Assembly: GCF_012489685.1 (NCBI RefSeq) | Contig: NC_080045.1 | Coordinates: forward strand, 315,001-379,000 | DNA length: 64,000 bases | Origin: Lotus japonicus | Taxonomy: Eukaryota; Streptophyta; Magnoliopsida; Fabales; Fabaceae | Direction: 5' to 3' | Part shown: one piece after another, positions 1 through 11,000 of the stretch | How positions within the stretch are numbered: the first letter of the stretch is position 1 | Layout of the letters: every line of letters starts with the position of its first letter | Program-made: the position numbers and the translations under genes | Notes under the pieces: model-generated | The model's database searches: none | Told to the model about the DNA's origin: nothing | Seen by the model: only the letters and a program-made list of their open reading frames with translations

Positions 1-1267
1 TCGTTGCCCAAATGGTTTCCTTATGCCAAGGTGCCCCTATGAGCTCCCATGTAGAAATTTGAGAACTATTTTCCCCATGATGGATTTCCCAAGGCTAACC
101 TATGCGAATTTGGGTGGAAAAGAAGTTTTCAAGGTAAAATCTCAAGTTGGAAAAGACTCTTGGTTTGCCATGACTTGACTCGTTGCCCAAATAGTTTCCA
201 TATGCCAAGGTGCCCCCGTAAGCTCCCATATTAAAATTTGAGAATTCTTGTCCCGAGGATGGATTTCCCAAGGCTAACCTATGCTAATTCGGGTGGAATA
301 TGAGTTTTCAAGGGAAAATCTCAAGTTGGAAGGGAGACTTGGTTTGCCATGGCATACCTCGTTGCCCAAATGGTTTCCCTATGCCAAGGTTCCAACATGA
401 GCTCCCATGTCAAAATTTGAGAATTCTTGCACCGATGATGGATTTCCCAAGGCTACCTATGCAAATTTTGGTGAAAAATGAGTTTTCAAGGGAAAATATC
501 AAGTTGGAAGGGAGACTTGGTTTTCCATGGCCTACCTCGTTGCCCAAATGGTTTCCCTATGCCAAGGTGCCCCCTTGAGTTCCCGTATCAAAATTCGAGA
601 ATTCTTGCCTCGAGGATTGATTTCCCAAGGCTAACCTATGCGAATTTGGGTGGAAAATGAGTTTTCGAGGGAAAATATCAAGTTGGAAGGGACTCTTGGT
701 TTGTCATGCCTTGCCTCGTTGCCCAAATGGTTTCCCTATACCAAGGTGCTCCCGTGAGCTCCTATGTCAAAATTTGAGAATTCTTGCCCCGATGATTTTT
801 TTCTCAAGGCTAACCTATATGAATTTGGGTGGAAAATGAGTTTTCAAGGCAAAATCTCAAGTTGGAAGGCAGACTTGGTTTGCCATGGCATACCTCGTTG
901 CCCAAATGGTTTCCCTATGCCAAGGTTCCAACATGAGCTCCCATGTCAAAATTTTAGAATTCTTGCCCCGATGATGGATTTCTCAAGGCTACTTATGCAA
1001 ATTTTGGTGTAAAATGAGTTTTCAAGGAAAAATATCAAGTTGGAAGGGAGACTTGGTTTTCAATGGCATACCTCGTTGCCCAAATGGTTTCCCTATGCCA
1101 AGGTGCCCCGTTGAGTTCCCGTATCAAAATTTGAGAATTCGTGCCTCGAGGATTGATTTCCTAAGTGTTCCTCCTCTCTGTCCAAGAAGGCTAACCTATG
1201 CGAATTTGGGTGGAAAATGAGTTTTGGAGGGAAAATATCAAGTTGGAAGGGACTCTTGGTTTGTCAT
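1..1267 (+). repeat. 179-bp satellite array, block 1 (inverted orientation)
   Basis: About seven head-to-tail monomers, cut by the window start. Each carries the landmarks ATGAGTTTTCAAGGGAAAAT, CAAGTTGGAAGGGA, CTCGTTGCCCAAATGG and TTTGAGAATTCTTGCCCCGA. Recurrence is about 179 bp; one monomer near 1160-1195 carries a short extra segment. This is the only block in which these landmarks read on the + strand. The open frames that start at each ATGAG are by-products of the repeat. Confidence 0.97.
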
Positions 1268-1627
1268 TGTAACACCCCGATTTCGGTGCCGTCACTTTAG
1301 TAACTCAAGAATAAAATAAAGACAGGTATTTTTTTTCGTTTTGTTTAAATAAAAAGACTTGTCGAAATAAAGACTCAACCCAATCGCGATTAACGGCGAT
1401 TAATATACAATACAAGCACAGCCCTCGCTGCAACTAAAGACATCGTCACGAGTGCCCTCAGGTGACGGGAAGTAACATCAAGTAACTAAAAGTATTGCCC
1501 AACGGCAAACAAGTGCGACCCATAAATAGAGTCATAAGTTTCATAAATACAGTCCTCCGAAAAGTAAGTTAGCCCATAATGGCTTCCAAAAAGACTTCCT
1601 ACGTCCGACTACTCCATGCGATTCCCA

Positions 1628-1876
1628 TCAACGGAGAACCACACCGAAAAGCAATCTGTCGGAAACTACCCTGTCCCAAAAGTACAAATGACGAATCAGA
1701 GCTATTACAGTAACGACCAACTCAAAAGACTCTAACCACCCATATCCCACACTACTATCATCGACCCTTCCTCGATCAGGCATGAAGTCTGGGTCCTCGT
1801 CGAAAGCTTCAGTAATAGTCATTTCGCTCCGGGTCTTTCCCGCACAACGAATCATCACGAACCGGCTGACGGACGC
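1628..1876 (-). pseudogene. LTR-borne ORF remnant in X1
   Basis: On the minus strand the sequence after GCTGCCAG (the 3' splice-like site of family X) reads in one open frame for about 80 codons, with KTRSEMTITEAFDEDPDFMP near its start. The corresponding part of X5 shares KTRSKMTTTEP and, after a frameshift, DPDFMHD. The ATG present in X2-X5 at the exon start is replaced by GCG here, so this copy lacks the shared start codon. Function is unknown and homology to host proteins is not recognised. Confidence 0.55.
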
Positions 1877-2221
1877 CTGGCAGCAGGCCGACCGCCCAAA
1901 CACAATTATACAAACAAAGCCAAGGCGCTAGGGTCAACTTACCGAATACAATAGATATACAATCAACATGCGATAAAGGGGGTATATATATATATGTTGT
2001 ATATATACATATAAGTTATGTGTTGCCTACCCTGAGGTTTATACATAACATGCTATCGAATCTCTTACACAATTCAATCATCAAAACACATAACGATGTT
2101 TATCAACATCAAATCATCAAATCTCAACAACTATAGTTAGAGTGCATGGTATGTCATGCAACGTCAATCATAATAAAATGCATTGTGTGCCAATGCAGAA
2201 TATGCTGACACAAACCCGAAT

Positions 2222-2323
2222 AACGTCACTCTGCTTGGCGACGGAACAAATCAACAACGTCACTCTGCTTGGCGACGGGACAAACCAACGACGTCACTCT
2301 GCTTGGCGACGGGACAAACCAAC
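2222..2323. repeat. 34-bp minisatellite, 3 units, in X1
   Basis: Three tandem units built on CGTCACTCTGCTTGGCGACG followed by GGACAAACCAAC. The last two are almost identical. It lies in the intron-like part of the LTR, where X3, X4 and X5 carry unrelated minisatellites. A looser repeat containing CAACTCTACATGG and TCGTTACTTCCTG follows to about 2830. Confidence 0.9.
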
Positions 2324-4655
2324 GGTATTGCCACTTATAGGCTGGGCACCTCGAGACGGTCGTAACACTGGCCTCGTGTTTAACCATTTCTGCTCGGGCG
2401 TCGCTTATCACCTTTGGCTATAGTCAAGACGGTACAAACTCTACATGGTTCGACCATTTCTGCTTGCTATGCCGGACATCAACAGGCACGATACAACTCT
2501 ACATGGATGATCGTTACCTCCTGTTGTGCCAGGTATAGTCAGGACCGATTCAACTCTGCATGGCTGATCGTTACTTCCTGCTATACCGAAGTACTCCACT
2601 TGGCACTTCATCGCGTATATGCATGTGTGCAATATGATTTTTAAAACCACGACTCGTCCTCACAGGTAAAAATTGGTTCATTGACCAAAGGCTTCTACAA
2701 CGAGAAACCTAGGCTATAGTCAAGTCGGCTATGACCCCACGGGTTTAACCATCCTGCTTGCTACGCTAGACATCAACAGGAACGATACAACTCTACACGG
2801 CTGACCGTCACTTCCTGTTGTGCCAAGAGTACTCTACTCGGTACCTTACTAACGCCCAGACCCTTGGCTAAAGCCCATCTTCAAATTCTTTTCCATAAAA
2901 TGAGTTCCCTTAAAAACAATATTTCTTTTATTAGGTAAAGTGTTCCATCGTAAGTTAGTGCATTATGTCGTTAATTCCAAAGTTCAGTTTTCATTTTCAA
3001 CACCTTTCAAAATAAAGTTCCCAAATCTAGGATCACCGACCCATTCCCGTTTTCCAAACTCACTTTCATTCCTAAGTCTTTTCCGTTGACTCATCGTCAT
3101 TAAATAAAAGCATTATATTCTTAATAAATATATTATGGATTTATTTACATAAAACAGATTATGATTACTTTCGGTCCAAAACTCTATAAGTAAAAAGATT
3201 CCAATAAACCCAAGTAATTCCCCGGGAAGGTCTCGATTCCTAAAACAAAAAAGGCTCGAACCTTGGTTCGACCTATCAAACATTCCCAATACGAACCCGT
3301 CATTGCCATGACAAAGATAAGTGTAATCCACACTCCGAAAATCGCGTTAAATGCACGAATATAGTCAGCACAATTTAATCATAAACACAAATACATCAAG
3401 CTCTATTGAGCGATGAAACATTAATGCAGTGCTGCAAAACATAACCCTGTCATGTCCACTAGAAAGCGATAAGACAGAAACCAGTAAACGGCCGAAGCCT
3501 CTCAGAAAACGGAGACACACGTCTCATATAAGTTCACTCGGCCGAAGCCTCCATAAAATATTTTTCCAATTCAAAGCGATAAACATTATCCAAGCAATAT
3601 TCAATATCAAGCAATATTCAAGTCGAAGTTATCGACGCCTACAATACAAATAGCTAGTAAGTAAGTTGCCCTAACCTCGAGTTGTTCCAGTCTCGCGGTG
3701 TAGGTCTCCCTCACAAGCTTGTTCAGTCAATCCCAAAGTTTCCACAATTGAACCTTTGAGCAAACAAAGCGATAATGAATCAACACAAGTCGATACAGTC
3801 GAAACAATCCTAACTAATGTTCGACAAAGCTCAAGAAGCTTCAGAGTACAACATTTAGGCACGAATGGAAGGACTTTCCCCGAATGGATGAGTTTTGACT
3901 CGATTCAAGTTTTGTACAAAAACACTTTATTCGCTAAAACGTGCATAACTCGAGCTACAGAACTCGGAATGACACGAAACCGGCGCCAAAATTTCGAAAA
4001 TTGAAAGAGCTACGCAATGGCTCAGGTCATAGAGACCCAAAAATTATTTTTGGACACGGTACCCAAGCAAATAGGTTTCGGCCACTATGGAAATTAGGGT
4101 TTTCGAACTTTTTCTTCGATCTAAATCAATTTCTAGGTATTCTTAGGCGATATCTAGGCCAGGGAAACTCTCAGAAAAATTATCGGGTCGAAAACTGTCG
4201 CAGGGGTATTTTGGTCAATATTTTTAGCTCGGAAACTCAAAATCAGAATTTCGAAAAACAAATTAGATGGGGTCAATCCTAACGACATTTATAACAACTA
4301 ATCCTAGTAAAGCTAAGCTCAGTCGAGAGATTTTGATCCAAAAAGCGGAACCTCAGCATAAAAATGGGTTTTTGAGCAGAATTGAAACTCGGCGGCAATT
4401 CGGCGAGATTCAGCAGAAAACAACCGGATATTCATGCTCTAGAGCACGTAGGCAATAAGTTTAGACACTGAAATCAAGTTATTTGGACAGTTTTACAAAA
4501 AGCTCAAAACTTTGAGCACAGAAAGACATAGAGAAAAGCGACATAATTGACGATCAGAAGTAAGGAATTGCATCAGTACCTCGAGGTCTACGCGTACCAT
4601 CGAACGGAACGACGATCGGTCAAGAATTAGCAAAATCACTTTTCTCCTCCTCCTT

Positions 4656-6646
4656 GAGTTTCCCTTCCAACTTGAGTTTTTCCCTATAAAACTCATTTTC
4701 CACCCAAATTTGCATAGGTTAGCCTTGGGAAATCAATCATCGGGGCCAGAATTCTCAAATTTTGACATGGGAGCTCACGGGGGCATCTTGGCATAAGGAA
4801 ACCATTTGGGCAACGAGGCATTCCATGTTAAACCAAAATTCCCTTTCAACTTGAGATGTTCCCTTGAAAACTCATTTTCCACCCAAATTCGCATAGGTTA
4901 GCCTTGAGAAATCCATTATCGGGGCAAGATTTCTCAAATTTTGACATTGGAGCTCACGGGGGCACCTTGGAATAGGGAAACCATTTGGGTAAGGAGGCAA
5001 GCCATGACAAACAAAGAGTCCCTTCCAACTTGAGATTTTCCATTGAAAACTCATTTTCCACCCAAATTTCCATGGGTTAGCCTTAAGAAATCCATCATCG
5101 GGGCAAGAATTCTCAAATTTTGACATGGGAGCTCACGGGGTCAACTTGGCATAGGGATACCATTTGGGCAACGAGGCAAGCCATGGCAAACAAATAGTCC
5201 CTTCCAACTTGTGATTTTCCCTGGAAAACTCATTTTCCACCCATATTCGCATAGGTTAGCCTTGGGAAAACCTTCCTCAGGGCAATAATTCTCAAATTTT
5301 GACATGGGAGCTCATGGGGCCACTTTGACATAGTGAAACCATTTGGGCAACGAGGTATTCCATGGCAAACAAAGTCTCCCTTCCAACTTGACATTTTCCG
5401 TTGAAAACTCATTTTCCACCCAAATTTGCATCGGTTAGCCTTGGGAAATCCATCATCGGGGTAAGAATTCTCAAATATTGACATGGGAGCGCACAGGGGC
5501 ACCATGCCATGGCAAACAAAGAGTCCCTTCCAAATTGAGATTTTCCCTTGAAAACTCATTTTGTACCCAAATTCGCATAGGTTAGACTTGGGAAATCCAT
5601 TGTCGGGGCAAGAATTCTCAAATTTTGACATTGGAGCTCACGGGGGCACCTTAGGATAGGGAAAACATTTGGGCGACTAGGTAAGCCATGGCAAGCCAAG
5701 AGTCCCTTCCAACTTGAGAACTCATTTTCCACCCAAATTCGCATAGGTTACCCTTGGGAAATCCATCATCGGGGCAAGAATTCTCAAATATTGACATGGG
5801 AGCTCAATGGGGCTCCTTGGCATAGGGAAACCATTTGGGCAACGAGGCAAGCCATGGCAAAAAAAGAGTCCCTTCCAACTTGAGATTTTGCCTTGAAAAC
5901 TCATTTTCCACCCAAATTCGCATAGGTTACCCTTGGGAAATCCATCATCGAGGCAAGAATTCTCAAATATGGACATGGGAGCTCAATGGGGCTCCATGGC
6001 ATAGGGAAGCCATTTGGGCAACGAGGCAAGCCATGGCAAAAAAAGAGTCCCTTCCAACTTGATATTTTGCCTTGAAAACTCATTCTCCACCCAAATTCGC
6101 ATAGGTTAGCATTGGGAAATCCATTATCGGGGCAAGAATTCTCAAATTTTGACATTGGAACTCACAGGGTCACCTTGGAATAGGGAAACCATTTGGGCAA
6201 AGAGACAAGCCATGACAAACCAAGAGTCCCTTCCAACCTGAGATTTTCCCTGGAAAACTTATTTTCCACCCAAATTTACATAGGTTAGCCTTGGGAAATC
6301 CATCCTCGTGGGTTGAATTCTCAAATTTTGACATGGGAGCTCACGGGGGCACCTTGGCATAAGGAAACCATTTGGGCAACGAGGCATGCCATGGCAAACC
6401 AAGTTTCCCTTCAAACTTCATATTTTCCCTTGAAAACTCATTTTCCACCCAAATTTACATAGGTTAGCCTTGGGAAATCCATCCTCGTGGGAAGAATTTT
6501 CAAATTTTGACATGGGAGCTCACAGGGGCACCTTAGCATAGGGAAACTATTTGGGCAACGAGGCATGCCATGGCAAACCAAGTTTCCCTTTCAACTTGAT
6601 ATTTTCCCTTGAAAACTCATTTTCCACCCAAATTTGCATATGTTAG
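4656..6646 (-). repeat. 179-bp satellite array, block 2
   Basis: About 11 monomers reading on the minus strand (+ strand landmarks CCTTCCAACTTGAGATTTTC, TTGGGAAATCCATC, CATTTGGGCAACGAGGC). Ends in GTTAG, the left target duplication of the next LTR. Monomer variants such as the CATCTTGGCATAAGG type recur about 3.56 kb of satellite apart in block 3, marking a higher-order repeat. Confidence 0.97.
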
Positions 6647-8009
6647 TGTTGGTCAATCCGCAAGTGTACGAAATTCACCCGGTTTTAAATTTATCGAACC
6701 ACAGGGAATTGGTGTGACAATTCAGTTTAAGCCTCGAGTTCACGGTAGGAAAGCGAGTAAAATTCAGTTTTAAGGTTGATTGTTTAGTTGATTAATTAAC
6801 AAGCAATTGAAATATAAGTGTGTGAAGAACAATGGTTAGCATGCCATGGGTTCTTGCTTAACTAACTCAGTTCTAATCAACCTATTCTATCCACAAATCT
6901 CTGAGTCTCTCCTTGATGTTCTAGCCTAATCAATCATCTATCGATGCTTCGCATAGACAATCCTCTCATGCCAAAAGATAAGCACAATTCCTTGATAACT
7001 TAAATATTTGCTAAAGGCATTAAGCATGCAATTCAGGCCAACAAACCCCAACCCTTCCTCTATTCCTAGTAGCAAGCATAGAAGAGGTAATCCAACAACA
7101 ACTCCCTAATCTATAACAAACTTCCGTTCTATTATAGAAAAGTATAAAACTAGCACATGTTCTAACTTGAAACATAAAGCATGGATATGGGATTCAAGGG
7201 TTTACTCAGAGGATTCATGAATAGAAATAGGAATTAAGATTAAAACATCATAAGTCTTACAAAGAACCCAAAGCAAAAGGGATTTAGCCAAGCATGGCTA
7301 TAGAATCCATACAAGAAGATAAAGATGAAACCTGAAACATAGGGCTTAGAGAAAGCTCCTCAAGCTCCAGAACTCAAACCCTCTCTTCTAACTTATGAAA
7401 ATATGATAAAATGACAAAAGGTTCTAAGAGAAATATCTAAAAACCAATTTATAGGCAAAACAGTCGAGTCTGGGTGCTCAGGCGCCAATTTAGAGCGCCT
7501 GAGCGCCAATTCCAGCTGAAAACATGCTCTCTGGAAGGTTCCCAGCGCCTAGGCGCCAATTCCAGAAGGCTCAGAAAATATAACTAGCGCCTAGGCGCCA
7601 ATTCCCAGCGCCTAGGCGCTCGAAGCTCGCTGGAAAGGCTTTTTAGCTTCTTCATAACTCCTCTTCAAGCACCTTTAAGTCCTCCATCAATTCCATGCTT
7701 CTTGGGCTTCTTTCTCCTTCAGCTTTTGATCTGAAAACTTAACCAACAAGACAAGGAAAATATCCAGAAGCTCAAAGAGCTTATTAGCAAAGAGGACCAT
7801 CAAATAACATAAGAAAATCATGCAAGTCCTAAACTTACATAAAATGCGAGAAAAGTCCCTATAAAACTATAAAATTACCAAAACAAAATAAAAACACAAA
7901 TAAAGATAAAAATGCATGAGAATGCATGAAACACTACATGTGACTCAAAAAAAAGACTCAAAACTAACTAAGAAATGACCCTAAAACCACTACTAAAATA
8001 GGGCCATCA
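6647..8009 (-). mobile_element. Solo LTR, 1363 bp, flanked by GTTAG duplication
   Basis: Bounded by TG...CA and by exact 5-bp direct repeats GTTAG (6642-6646 and 8010-8014), so it is a complete inserted unit. On the minus strand it starts TGATGGCCCTATTTTAG and carries a TATAAAT box near 7446-7454. No PBS, polypurine tract or coding region is present, so this is a solo LTR left by LTR-LTR recombination. The orientation rests on the TATA box and on the LTR-like TGATGG start. Lineage is uncertain; a Ty3/gypsy non-chromovirus (Athila/Tat-like) is my guess. Confidence 0.85.
7545..7619 (-). promoter_or_regulatory. Three GCGCCTAGGCGC palindromes upstream of a TATA box
   Basis: The 12-bp palindrome GCGCCTAGGCGC occurs at 7545-7556, 7587-7598 and 7608-7619. 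Imperfect relatives (GCGCCTGAGCGCC, AGGCGCCAATT) lie near 7480-7510. On the minus strand they sit roughly 40-170 bp upstream of TATAAAT (7446-7454), the position expected for U3 promoter elements. They are far GC-richer than the surrounding LTR. Confidence 0.6.
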
Positions 8010-11000
8010 GTTAGCCTTGGGAAATCCATCGTCAGTGCAAGAATTCTCAAATTTTGACATGGGAGATCACGGGGGCACCTTGGAATAAGGAAACCATTTG
8101 GGCAACGAGTTATTCCATGGCAAACCAAGTCTCCCTTCCAACTTGACAGTTTCCCTTGAAAACTCATTTTCCACCCAAATTTGCATCAGTTAGTCTGGGG
8201 AAATCCCTCCTCGGTGCAAGAATTCTCAAATTTTGACATGAGAGCTCACGGGGGCACCTTGGCTTAGGGAAACCATTTAGGCAACGAGGCATGCCATGGA
8301 AAACCAGGTTTCCATTCCAACTTGAAATTTTCCCTTGAACACTCAAAATCCACCCAAATTCGTATCCTTGGGAAATCCATCATCAGGGCAAGAATTTTCA
8401 AATTTTGACATAGGAGCTCACGGGAGCACCTTGGCATAGGGAAACCATTTGGGCAACGAGGCAAGCCATGACAAACCAAGAGTCCATTCCAACTTGATAT
8501 TTTCCCTTGAAAACTCATTTTCCACCCAAATTCGCATAGGTTAGCCTTGGGAAATCCATCATCGGGTAAATAATTCTAAAAATTTGACATGGGAGCTCAC
8601 GAGGGCCCCTTGGCATTGGGAAATCATTTGGGAAACGAGGCATGCCATGACAAACCAAGTTTCCCTTCCAACTTGAGGTTTTCCCTATAAAACTCATTTT
8701 CCACCCAAATTTGCGTAGGTTAGCCTTGGGAAATCAATCATCGGGGCAAGAATTCTCAAATTTTGACATGGGAGCTCAATGAGGCACCTTGGCATAGGGA
8801 AACCATTTGGGCAACGAGGCATGCCACGTAAAACCAAGTGTCCCTTCCAACTTTAGATTTTCCATTGAAAACTCATTTTCCACCCAAATTTACATAGGTT
8901 AGCCATGGGAAATCCATCCTCGTGGGAAGAATTCTCAAATTTTGACATGGGACCTCACGGGGGCACCTTGGCATAAGGAAACCATTTGGGCAACGAGACA
9001 TGCCATGGCAAACCAAGTTTCCCTTTCAACTTGAAATTTTCCTTTGAAAACTCATTTTCCACCCAAATTCACCTAGGTTAGCCTTGGAAAATCCATCATC
9101 GGGGCAAGAATTCTCAAATATTGACATGGAAGCTCACGAGGGCACCTTGGCATGGGGATACCATTTTGGCAACGAGCCATGCCATGGCAAACAAAGAGTC
9201 CCTTCCAAATTGAGATTTTCCCTTGAAAACTCATTTTCTACCCAAATTCGCATAGGTTAGACTTGGGAAATCCATTATCGGGGCAAGAATTCTCAAATTT
9301 TGACATTGGAGTTCACGGGGGCACCTTAGGATAGGGAAAACATTTGGGCGACGAGGTAAGCCATGGCAAACCAAGAGTCCCTTCCTACTTGAGATTTTCC
9401 CTTGAAAACTCATTTTCCACCCAAATTCGCATAGGTTAGCCTTGTGAAATCCATCATCGGGTAAATAGTTCTAAAATTTAGACATGGGAGCTCACGAGGG
9501 CTCCTTGGCATTGGGAAACCATTTGGGCAACGAGGCAAGCCATGACAAACCTAGTTTCCCTTCCAACTTGAGTTTTTCCCTCTAAAATTCATTTTCCACC
9601 CAAATTTGCATAACGCCTTGGGAAACCAATCATCGGGGCAAGAATTCTCAAAATTTGACATGGGAGCTCACGGGGGCATCTTGGCATAGGGAAAACTTTT
9701 GGGCAATGAGGCATGCCATGTCAAACCAAAATTCCCTTCCAACTTGAGATTTTCCCTTGAAAACTTATTTCCACACAAATTCGCATAGGTTAGTCTTGGG
9801 AAATCCATTATCGGGGCAAGAATTCTCAAATTTTAACATTGGAGCTCACGGGGGCACCTTTGAATAGGGAAACCATTTGGGCAACGAGGAAAGCCATGGC
9901 AAACAAAGAGTCCCTTCCATCTTGAGATTTTCCCTTGAAAACTCAATTTCCACCCAAATTTCCATGGGTTAGCCTTAAGAAATCCATCATCGGGGCAAGA
10001 ATTCTTAAATTTTGTCATGGGAGCTCACGGGGGCAACTTGGCATAAGGATACCATTTGGGCAACGAGACAAGCCATGGCAAACAAATAGTCCCTTCCAAC
10101 TTGTGATTTTCCCTTGAAAACTCATTTTCCACCCATATTCACATAGGTTAGCCTTGGGAAATCCATTCTCCGGGCAAGAATTCTCAAATTTTGACATGGG
10201 AGCTCATGGGGGTTACCTTGGCATAGGGAAACCATTTGGGCAACGAGGTATTCCAGGGCAAACCAAGTTTCCCTTCCAACTTGACTTTTTCCCTTGAAAA
10301 CTCATTTTCCACTCAAATTTGCATCGGTTAGCCTTGGGAAATCCATCCTCGGTGCAAGTATTCTCAAATTTTGACACGGGAGCTCACGGGGGCACCCGGG
10401 AATAGGGAAACCATTTGGGCAACGAGGCATGCCGTGGATAACCAAGTTTCCCTTCCAACTTGAAATTTTCCCTTGAAAACTCAGTTTCCACCCAAATTCG
10501 TATAGGTTAGCCTTGGGAAATCCATCATCGGGGCAAGAATTCTCAAATTTTGACATGGGAGCTCATGGGGGTTACCTTGGCATAGGGAAACCATTTGGGC
10601 AACGAGGTATTCCAGGGCAAACCAAGTTTCCCTTCCAACTTGACTTTTTCCCTTGAAAACTCATTTTCCACTCAAATTTGCATCGGTTAGCCTTGGGAAA
10701 TCCATCCTCGGTGCAAGTATTCTCAAATTTTGACACGGGAGCTCACGGGGGCACCCGGGAATAGGGAAACCATTTGGGCAACGAGGCATGCCGTGGATAA
10801 CCAAGTTTCCCTTCCAACTTGAAATTTTCCCTTGAAAACTCAGTTTCCACCCAAATTTGTATAGGTTAGCCTTGGGAAATCCATCATCGGGGCAAGAATT
10901 CTCAAATTTTGACATGGGAGCTCAGGGGCGCACCTTGGCATAGGGAAACGATTTGGGCAACGAGTCAAGCCATGACAAACCAAGAGTCCCTTCCAACTTG

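Larger units (their letters stand above)
1268..4655 (-). mobile_element. Truncated family-X LTR (copy X1)
   Basis: Seen from the + strand it opens with TGTAACACCCCGATTTCGGTG, the inverted 3' terminus shared by X4 and X5. The LTR itself therefore runs on the minus strand. Order and content match X2-X5: minisatellite zone, conserved GTTGACCCTNGCG block, ORF zone, and a CGAG|GTA donor-like site near 4580. It breaks at about 4655 inside a CTCC-rich leader, so the U3 and TATA region kept in X2-X4 are missing. The expected 5-bp duplication of GTCAT is absent on the right. It joins satellite of the opposite orientation at a short CTTGAG-like overlap. Coding capacity is only the degraded LTR ORF. Confidence 0.88.

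Noticed and set aside
300..1220. Many 60-113 aa ORFs sharing MSFQGKISSWKG-type residues in all satellite blocks.
   Set aside because: They recur once per 179-bp monomer, drift in frame because 179 is not a multiple of 3, occur on either strand according to array orientation, and have no independent signals. They are repeat by-products.
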